This document shows positions 1 through 6,351 of a stretch of 6,874 bases of DNA, in pieces; position 1 is the first letter of the stretch; each line of letters starts with the position of its first letter. Under the pieces are notes generated by a model. That model was not told the DNA's origin and did not search any database. It saw nothing but the letters and a program-made list of their open reading frames with translations. The position numbers were made by a program, and so were the translations under genes. Origin of the DNA: Roseibacillus sp. (GTDB lineage Bacteria; Verrucomicrobiota; Verrucomicrobiia; Verrucomicrobiales; Akkermansiaceae); assembly GCA_002729275.1 (NCBI GenBank), contig PBTP01000106.1, positions 19,361 to 26,234 on the forward strand, given 5' to 3'.

Positions 1-719
1 AGGTTTCCGATCAGGCGCCGCTTGAGGAGCTGGCTTCTGGCGTCTTTCTCATTGGGGCTCACGTTTGCGACAGGTGTCCCGTTGGCGTTGAGAAGGCTCC
101 CGCGGTGGGTGGCAGTGAGAAAGCCATTCGAGAAACAGTCGAGCCCGCCAGACGGGATTCGGCCCCCGTTTATGACGACATATCCAGGAAGATTATCACT
201 TTCCTTACCCAGCCCGTAAGAAGCCCAGGCGCCCATACTTGGCCGCCCCTGTAGTCCTGTTCCACTATGAAAAAAATAGTTTGCGGAGGTATGCTCCGGG
301 AAGTTTGAGGTCATTGAGCGAACGACGCAGAGATCGTCTGCCATTCCCGCAATGTGGGGGAAAAGGTCGCTTACCCACATTCCGCTTTCGCCGCGCTGCT
401 TGAACGACCACGGAGATTTCATCACTTTCCCAATATTTTCGAACTGGGTTTTCTCCAGCTTGCCGATCGCCTTTCGGGGGTCCTGCCCGTGATACTTTTC
501 AAGCATCGGCTTGTAGTCGAAGGAATCCACGTGCGACACGCCCCCCTCCATAAAAAGGAAGATGACGTTCCGGGCACGCCCCGGGAAATGACTATCGGGG
601 ATCAGGGGCGATGCCGCCTTGGTCTTATCCATGAGCCCTGCCATGGCGAGGGCGCCAAACCCCATGGAGGTTCTCTGTAGAACCTCACGGCGGGAGGGGG
701 AAACCGGGCTTAAACTCAT
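1..719 (-). CDS. DUF1501 family Tat-exported protein, C-terminus off window
   Basis: Reading the minus strand from an ATG at 719 gives 239 open codons with no stop before the left edge, so the gene is partial at its 3' end; full family members are usually about 430-490 residues. The N-terminus carries a twin-arginine signal, SRREVLQ (Arg10-Arg11), followed by a short hydrophobic stretch (FGALAMAGLM, residues 21-30), which predicts export of a folded protein. The DUF1501 signature follows: NVIFLFMEGG at 51-60, then SHVDSFDYKP at 62-71, where the Asp and His residues resemble the metal site of the alkaline phosphatase/sulfatase superfamily to which DUF1501 is related. The start overlaps the stop of the DUF1553 gene (ATGA) and no good Shine-Dalgarno precedes it, so translation is probably coupled. 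Substrate and reaction are not established for the family. The family call is firm; a catalytic role is inference. Confidence 0.93.
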   Translation of the reverse strand, partial: MSLSPVSPSRREVLQRTSMGFGALAMAGLMDKTKAASPLIPDSHFPGRARNVIFLFMEGGVSHVDSFDYKPMLEKYHGQDPRKAIGKLEKTQFENIGKVMKSPWSFKQRGESGMWVSDLFPHIAGMADDLCVVRSMTSNFPEHTSANYFFHSGTGLQGRPSMGAWASYGLGKESDNLPGYVVINGGRIPSGGLDCFSNGFLTATHRGSLLNANGTPVANVSPNEKDARSQLLKRRLIGN

Positions 720-3454
720 GGTAGGTAAATAAAGTCGTTCATGGAAAACAGGCTATGGCAAAGGTCCTGCCAAAGCCCCTCGGAATTGGGATTGCCACCG
801 TGCAGCTCCATGAGCCCGGGAAGGGACTCCATCAGGATTGCAATCTCATGCCTTCCAGCCCGCCGGGTGAAGGCATTTTCAAACATCTGGTTCAGCCGCT
901 CCTCGGGAGTTGCGGAAGGCATTTCCTTCAGGACCTTCTGAGCCCATATCTTCGCCTGTTCGTAGATGAGTTTGTCGTTCATCAGGGCCAACGATTGCGC
1001 GGGGACATTGGTGATGTCTCTTTTTCCCTTGGTGCTGAAGGGAGCAGGGAAGTCAAAGGCCAGCATCAGCGTAGGAAGGAAGTTTCGTCGGACAGAGGTG
1101 TAAAGCGATCTGCGGCCTCCTCCGTCAAGTGGGCCTCCTCCGGGGCGGCCCCTCCCCACCACGAATTCATCGAGATAAGTTGGGATGGGTTTCCCCCCGA
1201 TTTTGGCCTCGAGGCGCCCAGAAACGGCCAGCACAGAATCGCGAATGGCCTCGGCTTCGAGGCGCCGGACAGGCATCCTGTGAAGCAGAACGTTGTTTGG
1301 ATCTCTCTGGTCAAATGATGGGTCGGCACTGGTGCTGGACTGGCCGTAGGCCTTGGTGAGCAGCAGCCTCGTGAGGAAAGACTTGATCGACCATTGATGG
1401 GTTTCCACGAATTCCGTCGCAAGGTAGTCGAGTAGTTCGGGATGAGAGGGCCTTTCGCCCAGCCACCCGAAATTGTCCACCGTTCTAACGAGGCCAAGGC
1501 CGAATAGCTGGTGCCAGATACGATTTACCATGACCCGCGCGGTCAAGGGGTTCTTCGGGCTTGTGACTTGTCGCGCCAGTTCGAGCCGCCCAGAGGTTTT
1601 AGTGTCTATAAGGCTCAGGCCAAATGCCCTGGGGAGACCTCTGGTTGCGGGTTCCAGCGGCTTGGCAGGGTCTCCACGGTCCATGTTATACTCATTGACT
1701 CCGTTGCCATCAAGCCACGCCACGGCCAGACCAGATTCCCATTTGACCCCTTTTCGGATGGCATCCAGCTCTTTGAGGTAGGATGGGGCAATCTGAGAGG
1801 CGGTTAGCTTTGGTTGCTCAACAATCCAGCGTGCGGCATGAAGATTCTCCTTCTCGACCATCCCGTCGGCAAGGTCCTTCCATGCAGCCGAGAGATCCAG
1901 ACGGGTCAGATTGAGTTGCTTCTGCTCAATTGTCGGAGGTTTGTCTGCCTCGACTACCATGAGAACCTCGAGAGGGCTTCCGCCCTCCGCCCCAAACTCG
2001 ATGTGAGTCCGGAGTCCCGCGTATCGAGAGAGGTCGTGGCTAACCCATCGGGGCTGATCCCCATCAATTTTCGGACGCTGAATCAGCCTTCCATGGAGGG
2101 GCCCGGTGATCATGATATGCTGCCCGACTCCGGCATAGACAAAGGCGTTCCCACGGATCAGATAGTGGAGGCGTCCCGTTTTCAGCTCAAATGCGGGGGT
2201 TCGGATCATTTTGCCAGACCGCGAATGACTGTTGAAGGACCCCGAGTCATTTGCGCTGTCGGTTATCTTGAGCTCATTCCAGAAAGGATCCCGGCGGGCA
2301 GCGCCATAGCCAGCGATCCGTAATCCAGGCTCATCGGGACTAGACCCGAGGATGAGAGAACCTTCGGCAGAGACTCCGTTCCCAAAGGAGGGTCCATCCG
2401 CAATCCATGGCGTGATACCGGGACGGGTGTAGTCGGCAACGACCCGGACTTTCTGGCCCACTTCGGGCTTGATAGTGAGGGGCCCCGGGATTCGGAATGT
2501 GGGCTTCTTGCTTAGCTCCGCAAAATGGGGCGCGGCTTCGCGGGCGAAATTCTTAAGAGTCTCAGTCGCCATTTTTGCCCGGAGGGCCTCAAGCTTCCGG
2601 GCTTGAGTCTTATTCACCTCGATTGATTCGTAGCGCACTTGTCGATAGCTCGAGCTCGCTACGAATCCGGACAGCGCATAGTAGTCTTTCTGGTAGATCG
2701 CGTCGAACATGTGGTCATGACATCGGGCGCATGCCACGGTCAGCCCGAGGAAGGTCTTACTGAGAACATCGATCTTGTTATCTGTGCGGTCACACTCGTC
2801 CTGGCGGATATCAACCGGGGAGTGGACCTCCTCTCCGAGAAATGGCCAGCCGGTTCCAAGGATGGATTCGTTGGCCTTGGTTTCGGGGTCGAGGCGGGGC
2901 GAAGCAAGAAGGTCGCCAGCAAGGTGTTCTGCGACAAAGTCGTTGTAGGGAACGTCGTCGTTAAAGGCCCGGACCAGGTAGTCTCGATACCGCCAGGCGT
3001 TGGCGATTCCAAAATCACTCTCGTGTCCGCGGGATTCTGCGTAACGGACAAGGTCCATCCAGTGGCGCGCCCAGCGTTCGCCGTAGTGAGGCGACGCAAG
3101 CAAAGCGAGAACAGCATTCTTCCGCCGGTCCTTGCTGTCATTGGAGAGGAACTCTTCCGTCGCGCCGGCAGAGGGGGGCAACCCCGTGATGGCGAAATTG
3201 GCTCGGCGAAACCAGTGTCGGTCACTCGCTGGTGGGGCGGGGGTCATCGCGCTCTCTTCAAGGGCGGCGAGTATGAATGTATCGATTTCATCTGCGGGCC
3301 ACTCTTTGTTGGCTACCGCAGGAACTGGGGCCTTGGTTGGGGACTCCCAGATCCACGGGAGGCGGTCCTTATATTCCTCAAAGGAAAATTCGCCGCGCAC
3401 CGACTCCGGGAGAAGAATGGCGATCAGCAGTGATACTAGGCAGAGATTTCGCAT
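716..3454 (-). CDS. DUF1549/DUF1553 domain secreted protein with a heme-c motif
   Basis: This complete 912-residue protein begins with a Sec-type signal peptide (LCLVSLLIAILLP, cleavage probably near residue 21). DUF1549 spans about residues 52-260, with the family's GLTVACARCHDH segment; C242, C245 and H246 form a CxxCH covalent heme-c site. A middle region, about 320-505, looks beta-rich and may be a carbohydrate-binding-like or jelly-roll insert. DUF1553 spans about 620-885 (ELARQVTSPKNPLTARVMVNRIWHQLFG), and the protein ends in the usual NDFIY-type tail. Family members in Planctomycetes and Verrucomicrobia often carry an extra N-terminal cytochrome-c domain (PSCyt1); here only about 30 residues separate the signal peptide from DUF1549, so that domain is absent. 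The protein should act in the periplasm or at the cell surface, presumably in redox work with its DUF1501 partner, but no reaction is proven. The start is the only one that supplies a signal peptide. Ribosome-binding sequence is weak. Confidence 0.95.
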   Translation of the reverse strand: MRNLCLVSLLIAILLPESVRGEFSFEEYKDRLPWIWESPTKAPVPAVANKEWPADEIDTFILAALEESAMTPAPPASDRHWFRRANFAITGLPPSAGATEEFLSNDSKDRRKNAVLALLASPHYGERWARHWMDLVRYAESRGHESDFGIANAWRYRDYLVRAFNDDVPYNDFVAEHLAGDLLASPRLDPETKANESILGTGWPFLGEEVHSPVDIRQDECDRTDNKIDVLSKTFLGLTVACARCHDHMFDAIYQKDYYALSGFVASSSYRQVRYESIEVNKTQARKLEALRAKMATETLKNFAREAAPHFAELSKKPTFRIPGPLTIKPEVGQKVRVVADYTRPGITPWIADGPSFGNGVSAEGSLILGSSPDEPGLRIAGYGAARRDPFWNELKITDSANDSGSFNSHSRSGKMIRTPAFELKTGRLHYLIRGNAFVYAGVGQHIMITGPLHGRLIQRPKIDGDQPRWVSHDLSRYAGLRTHIEFGAEGGSPLEVLMVVEADKPPTIEQKQLNLTRLDLSAAWKDLADGMVEKENLHAARWIVEQPKLTASQIAPSYLKELDAIRKGVKWESGLAVAWLDGNGVNEYNMDRGDPAKPLEPATRGLPRAFGLSLIDTKTSGRLELARQVTSPKNPLTARVMVNRIWHQLFGLGLVRTVDNFGWLGERPSHPELLDYLATEFVETHQWSIKSFLTRLLLTKAYGQSSTSADPSFDQRDPNNVLLHRMPVRRLEAEAIRDSVLAVSGRLEAKIGGKPIPTYLDEFVVGRGRPGGGPLDGGGRRSLYTSVRRNFLPTLMLAFDFPAPFSTKGKRDITNVPAQSLALMNDKLIYEQAKIWAQKVLKEMPSATPEERLNQMFENAFTRRAGRHEIAILMESLPGLMELHGGNPNSEGLWQDLCHSLFSMNDFIYLP

Positions 3455-3473
3455 TAGAGGGTTTGTTCCCCGT

Positions 3474-3502
3474 AGTATCCCCCGTGCAGCGGGGACTTAC
3501 AA
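3474..3502 (-). promoter_or_regulatory. Candidate sigma70-like promoter for the DUF1553-DUF1501 operon
   Basis: On the minus strand TTGTAA (3502-3497) and GATACT (3479-3474) are separated by exactly 17 bases, each matching the -35 and -10 consensus at 4 of 6 positions. Transcription would begin near 3467, leaving a leader of only about 13 bases before the ATG at 3454 and no clear Shine-Dalgarno. The spacer contains a perfect inverted repeat (CCCCG-CTGCA-CGGGG). Promoter consensus in this phylum is poorly known, so this is a sequence match and not a demonstrated promoter. Confidence 0.4.
3480..3494. repeat. Inverted repeat CCCCG/CGGGG inside promoter spacer
   Basis: Two perfect 5-base arms, CCCCG (3480-3484) and CGGGG (3490-3494), surround a 5-base centre. 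A further copy of CCCCG lies at 3468-3472, just downstream of the candidate -10, so the right arm could pair with either copy if transcribed. The position between the -35 and -10 elements would suit a protein operator; the short arms also allow chance occurrence in GC-rich DNA. Confidence 0.35.
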
Positions 3503-3600
3503 CGGGAAGTTTTCTCCTTCCTGTCGCGTCTTGGGGCGACTTCAGCAGAAAAAGGGAAAGACCCCATCTTGTGGCCTGACGAGGCTGGATTTCTGTCTGC

Positions 3601-3620
3601 GGGTCCGGGATTGCCGGCCC
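3601..3620 (-). terminator. Strong hairpin after the FAD oxidase gene, possible terminator
   Basis: GGGTCCGG (3601-3608) and CCGGCCC (3614-3620) pair over 7 G-C base pairs with a single bulged base and a 5-base loop. The hairpin starts 8 bases past the TAG stop of the oxidase gene on the minus strand. No T-run follows directly (the next T-rich stretch on the minus strand is about 40 bases further), so it may stabilise the 3' end of the mRNA or work with Rho and need not be a classical intrinsic terminator. It separates the oxidase from the DUF1553-DUF1501 operon. Confidence 0.4.
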
Positions 3621-3627
3621 TCGCGGC

Positions 3628-5007
3628 CTAGATGAACTTGCCAGGATTGAGGATTCCGCGTGGGTCCATGGCCAATTTCAGGGCGGAGTGGGCTGAAACA
3701 GCCTCTTCGCCAACGGCGTCGGCGAACCAACGTTTCTTAGCAAGTCCGATCCCGTGCTCTCCGGTGATCACCCCGCCGCTCTCGATGATCCAATGAAAGA
3801 GTTCGTCCAGAGCTTGGTCCGCCTTTACCTGAACCTCCGGATTCTCATAGTCCTTAACCATCAGGTTGGTGTGAATGTTGCCGTCTCCCGCGTGTCCAAA
3901 ACACGCGATCGCGATGCCGGTGCGATCCTGCATGTCGCGGGCGAACTCCACGAGTTCCAGCAGTTTCGAACGAGGCACTACAATATCCTCATTGAGTTTT
4001 GTCAGTCCGGTATTGCGAAGCGAGTAGGAGAAATCGCGCCGTAGTTGCCATACCCTTTCGCATGCCTCCTCGTCGGAGTGGTGCTCAATGGCAAGCGCCC
4101 CCAGTTCCTGTAGGAGGTTGGCAAGCTCTTGCCGTTCACTTTCAACCGCCTGGGTGCGGCCGTCGATCTCAACGATGAGGTGCGCATCTCCGGCGGGGAG
4201 AGCATGGGGCCCGAGATATTCACGAGCGGCTTGAAGAGTGAAGCCGTCGGTGATCTCAAGCGCGGAGGGGAGATGACCAGAGTTGAGGATTTGCTGGACC
4301 GCGTGGGCTGCATGCCGGAATTCCGGGAATGTGGCTGTTAGCATGGCGCGGGCCTGAGGATGCGGAATGAGGCGGAGAGTGGCCTGACTGACGACGCCAA
4401 GCATACCCTCAGAGCCCACGAAAAGGCCTACAAGATCGAAGCCGGTTTTGTTCTTATGACATCTTGAGCCACAGCGGAGGACGTTTCCATTGGCGAGGAC
4501 AACTTCCAGCCCGAGAACATAGGGGCGCGTGACACCATACTTGAGGCAGCGGGGACCGCCTGCATTGGTGGCGATGTTGCCTCCTAGCGAGCATTCCTTC
4601 AGGGAGGCTGGGTCGGGAGGGTAATACCACCCGATCTTTCGCGCAGAGTTCTGCAAGTCAGCGGTAATCACTCCCGGTTGCACAACAGCCAGGCCATCAC
4701 CTGGGTTGAGCTCGAGAATCGTATTCATGCGAGCGAGCGACAGGGCAATTCCTCCCTGCTGGGGCACGCAGCCCCCGACATAACCGACTCCGGCGCCACG
4801 CGTGGTTACGGGAATGCGCCGCTCGTGAGCAAATTGCATGACGCCCACGATATCGGCAGTGGATTCCGCAAATACCACCACCTCTGGGGGAGAGGAGGCA
4901 TGCCACCGGTCGGAGGCGTGAGTGGTAAGGACGTCCGCCGCGGCAGAAACCTTCGTGGCACCAAGTAACTGGACGAGCGCATCGTGCACGGAGACAATAA
5001 TGGCCAT
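3628..5007 (-). CDS. GlcD-like FAD-linked oxidase (glycolate/D-lactate dehydrogenase type)
   Basis: This 459-residue flavoprotein matches the usual length of GlcD and D-lactate dehydrogenases. The FAD-binding type-4 domain covers about residues 38-215, including RGAGVGYVGGCVP (70-82), the SLGGNIATNAGG stretch (140-151) and the GSEGMLGV motif (198-205). The FAD-oxidase C-terminal domain covers about 220-458 and holds GHAGDGNIH (371-379) and GEHGIG (416-421). By analogy with human D-2-hydroxyglutarate dehydrogenase, H372, H379 and E417 should bind the metal and H418 should act on the substrate. The protein ends in the typical DPRGILNPGKFI. It oxidises a D-2-hydroxyacid such as glycolate or D-lactate to the 2-oxoacid; the exact substrate cannot be read from sequence. 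No signal peptide is present, and no glcE or glcF homologue lies next to it, so the electron acceptor is unknown. The frame stays open to a GTG at 5025, but AGGAGG before the ATG at 5007 selects the shorter form. Confidence 0.94.
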   Translation of the reverse strand: MAIIVSVHDALVQLLGATKVSAAADVLTTHASDRWHASSPPEVVVFAESTADIVGVMQFAHERRIPVTTRGAGVGYVGGCVPQQGGIALSLARMNTILELNPGDGLAVVQPGVITADLQNSARKIGWYYPPDPASLKECSLGGNIATNAGGPRCLKYGVTRPYVLGLEVVLANGNVLRCGSRCHKNKTGFDLVGLFVGSEGMLGVVSQATLRLIPHPQARAMLTATFPEFRHAAHAVQQILNSGHLPSALEITDGFTLQAAREYLGPHALPAGDAHLIVEIDGRTQAVESERQELANLLQELGALAIEHHSDEEACERVWQLRRDFSYSLRNTGLTKLNEDIVVPRSKLLELVEFARDMQDRTGIAIACFGHAGDGNIHTNLMVKDYENPEVQVKADQALDELFHWIIESGGVITGEHGIGLAKKRWFADAVGEEAVSAHSALKLAMDPRGILNPGKFI

Positions 5008-5012
5008 TCCAG

Positions 5013-5018
5013 CCTCCT
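5013..5018 (-). promoter_or_regulatory. Perfect Shine-Dalgarno AGGAGG deciding the oxidase start
   Basis: On the minus strand AGGAGG ends 5 bases before the ATG at 5007. It lies between this ATG and an in-frame upstream GTG at 5025, which has no comparable site. The ATG is therefore the better start, and the six residues encoded upstream should be dropped. Confidence 0.85.
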
Positions 5019-5047
5019 GGGCCACAGGTTTTTTTCACAGCACTTGA

Positions 5048-5069
5048 CCTTCCTGAGGCAGTCGGAAGG
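5048..5069. promoter_or_regulatory. Imperfect palindrome/hairpin over the ligase ribosome-binding site
   Basis: CCTTCC (5048-5053) and GGAAGG (5064-5069) are perfect inverted arms; inside them GA (5055-5056) pairs with TC (5062-5063) around a GGCAG loop, with one bulged T at 5054. The result is 8 base pairs. The right arm is the best Shine-Dalgarno for the TTG at 5079 (9 bases between them). The element fills the centre of the 71-base region between two divergent genes, so it could be an RNA hairpin hiding the ribosome site or a DNA operator serving both genes. I see no convincing -35/-10 pair in this gap; an AATAAT at 4996-5001, inside the oxidase start region, is a possible -10 for the ligase but has no good -35. 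Confidence 0.4.
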
Positions 5070-5078
5070 GTAGGGGCC

Positions 5079-6308
5079 TTGAAGGGGTTGCAAGGCAAGA
5101 CAGGAAAGGCTCTCAGCTGCTGCTGGAAGTCCCGGGAGCTCCTGTTGGCTGGGGCCCTCGGCTTCTGGGTGGCCGGCTTCTGGGTTGCTGAGGACGGGTG
5201 GCACCATCGGCGGGCGCTGTGGCTGGTATTTCCATTTGTCCTTCTTGGGGGAGATCAGATCGTCCGGGCCGCGTCCGGGGTTCGCTGGCTCTGGCTGGTG
5301 GCGTTGCTCCTGGGGTGGCAAAGCCTGAGCCGCAGTTGGGCGACGCCTCCTCTCGGGCAGGCCGGTGGGATAGGCGATTCCGTTGTTGTTTTCGCTCTCG
5401 CGGCGGCCCTTGTGGTCACGGGAGGAAAAAAGGGGCTCGGGGTGTGGATTGTCGGAGGGCTGGCAATTCTTGGGGCTGTGGTCGTGCTTTATTCTCTCCT
5501 GACCTTCTACGGATCTCCGTCCCGCGATCTGGGAGTTCATCGCCTCCGGAATATGCTCGTCTACAGCGATGGCCTGAACGCGGTTCTCACGGGCATGCTG
5601 TGCGCTGCAGGAGCGGTGGCTGGCGCGTGGTTCGCGCGTTCGGGAGAAAATAAAGCGAGGCAGGCGTCATGGTTGGTCGTTTTGGCAGTTTTGGTCTTTG
5701 GAGTGATGGCGAGCCAGAGCCGTGGTCCGATGCTTGGGATGATGGCAGGATTGGCTATGGTCTGCTTTTTCGAGCGTCGGTCTTTTATTCCTGCAGGTCT
5801 TTGGATCGGTGCGGTGGTGGGGCTCTATTTTTGCGTCGTACTATGGACTGGAGGATCGGAAGGGTTTGTCGAGAGAGGCTCGGCCGGGCGTATTGCCATT
5901 TACCAATGGTTTCTCGAGCGGATTTCGGGTCTTGAGCTGATATTCGGGTGGGGGTTCGGAGCGGAGAGCTCCATACCCGAAGAGGAACTCGGCTGGTTTG
6001 TTCATCATCCTCATAGTTCTTATCTTACTCAATTGATTCTGGGCGGAGCGCTGGGGCTTGCTCTCCTCGTAGCGGTCCTTGGCTGGAGCTGGCGGGAAGC
6101 TTGGGGGGAAGGGAGGCGTGGCGAATGCCTCTGGGTAGCACTACTCTCTTGTGGGGTGGTCACCCTAATCGTCGACGGAGGAGAAATATTTACGCTCCAC
6201 TCAATTCCCCGGCTGGAGTGGCTGATGGGGGTTTTCCCGGCTGCTCTTGCGGTGGGCCGTGGGCTTAAACAGGGCGCGCCCGGTCTCCACGAAGACGAAT
6301 GTTCCTAG
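5079..6308 (+). CDS. O-antigen ligase/polymerase-like membrane protein (Wzy_C/WaaL type)
   Basis: This 409-residue protein has roughly ten to twelve hydrophobic segments (for example 20-37, 68-82, 101-115, 120-143, 196-211, 215-231, 238-256, 313-335, 350-366 and 381-395), so it is a polytopic inner-membrane protein. The O-antigen ligase signature sits in the second half: SQSRGPMLG (212-220), with conserved Arg215; then Arg271 before a long periplasmic loop holding FGWGFG (289-294) and HHPHSSYLTQ (309-318). Arg and His residues at these positions are needed in studied WaaL/Wzy proteins. The family transfers or polymerises lipid-linked glycans on the periplasmic side; ligase, polymerase and protein O-oligosaccharyltransferase cannot be told apart here. 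The only upstream in-frame start is TTG at 5079 (another TTG lies at 5088), preceded by GGAAGG; no ATG lies near the N-terminus. The gene is divergent from the oxidase and has no polysaccharide genes beside it. A 15-base tandem duplication lies in the first membrane segment. Confidence 0.85.
   Translation: MKGLQGKTGKALSCCWKSRELLLAGALGFWVAGFWVAEDGWHHRRALWLVFPFVLLGGDQIVRAASGVRWLWLVALLLGWQSLSRSWATPPLGQAGGIGDSVVVFALAAALVVTGGKKGLGVWIVGGLAILGAVVVLYSLLTFYGSPSRDLGVHRLRNMLVYSDGLNAVLTGMLCAAGAVAGAWFARSGENKARQASWLVVLAVLVFGVMASQSRGPMLGMMAGLAMVCFFERRSFIPAGLWIGAVVGLYFCVVLWTGGSEGFVERGSAGRIAIYQWFLERISGLELIFGWGFGAESSIPEEELGWFVHHPHSSYLTQLILGGALGLALLVAVLGWSWREAWGEGRRGECLWVALLSCGVVTLIVDGGEIFTLHSIPRLEWLMGVFPAALAVGRGLKQGAPGLHEDECS
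5160..5189 (+). repeat. 15-base tandem duplication in the ligase gene
   Basis: Bases 5160-5174 and 5175-5189 are two adjacent copies that match at 13 of 15 positions. Both differences are third-codon changes, so each copy encodes the identical pentapeptide GFWVA (residues 28-32 and 33-37) in the first membrane segment. The reading frame is kept. Confidence 0.85.
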
Positions 6309-6329
6309 GCGAGAAAGGGAGGCCCTCGC
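6309..6329. other. Weak hairpin between convergent genes
   Basis: GCGAG (6309-6313), directly after the ligase stop, pairs with CTCGC (6325-6329) across an 11-base loop that can itself form a small GG/CC stem. The gap between the two convergent stops is only 43 bases, so a shared bidirectional terminator would fit here, but neither strand shows a T-run after the stem. It is listed as a weak candidate only. Confidence 0.2.
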
Positions 6330-6351
6330 AAGGCGCCGGCCACTTCAGGAA

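Noticed and set aside
354..680. A 108-codon plus-strand frame opposite the DUF1501 gene
   Set aside because: The minus strand here carries a Tat signal and conserved DUF1501 motifs, so the plus-strand frame is a shadow.
755..1318. A 187-codon plus-strand open frame opposite the DUF1553 C-terminal domain
   Set aside because: It is antisense to conserved DUF1553 sequence and shows no domain or start signal of its own.
2639..3433. A 264-codon plus-strand open frame opposite the DUF1553 gene
   Set aside because: It lies wholly antisense to a confidently identified coding region (DUF1549 domain), and its product shows no recognisable domain. Long antisense frames are expected in GC-rich DNA.
4456..4473. 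CGSRCH (residues 179-184) in the oxidase as a CX3CH heme-c site
   Set aside because: The protein is a predicted cytoplasmic flavoenzyme with no signal peptide, the spacing is not the standard CX2CH, and the segment falls in a normal variable stretch before the conserved TGFDL motif.
5044..5072. TTGACC at 5044-5049 as a -35 box for the ligase gene
   Set aside because: Seventeen bases downstream the sequence is AGGGTA, which does not resemble a -10 element, and the start codon would be too close.
4806..5540. A 244-codon minus-strand frame bridging the oxidase start and the ligase gene
   Set aside because: It overlaps two real genes in other frames. Its product is rich in Pro, Arg and Ser with no domain, and it crosses the divergent promoter region.
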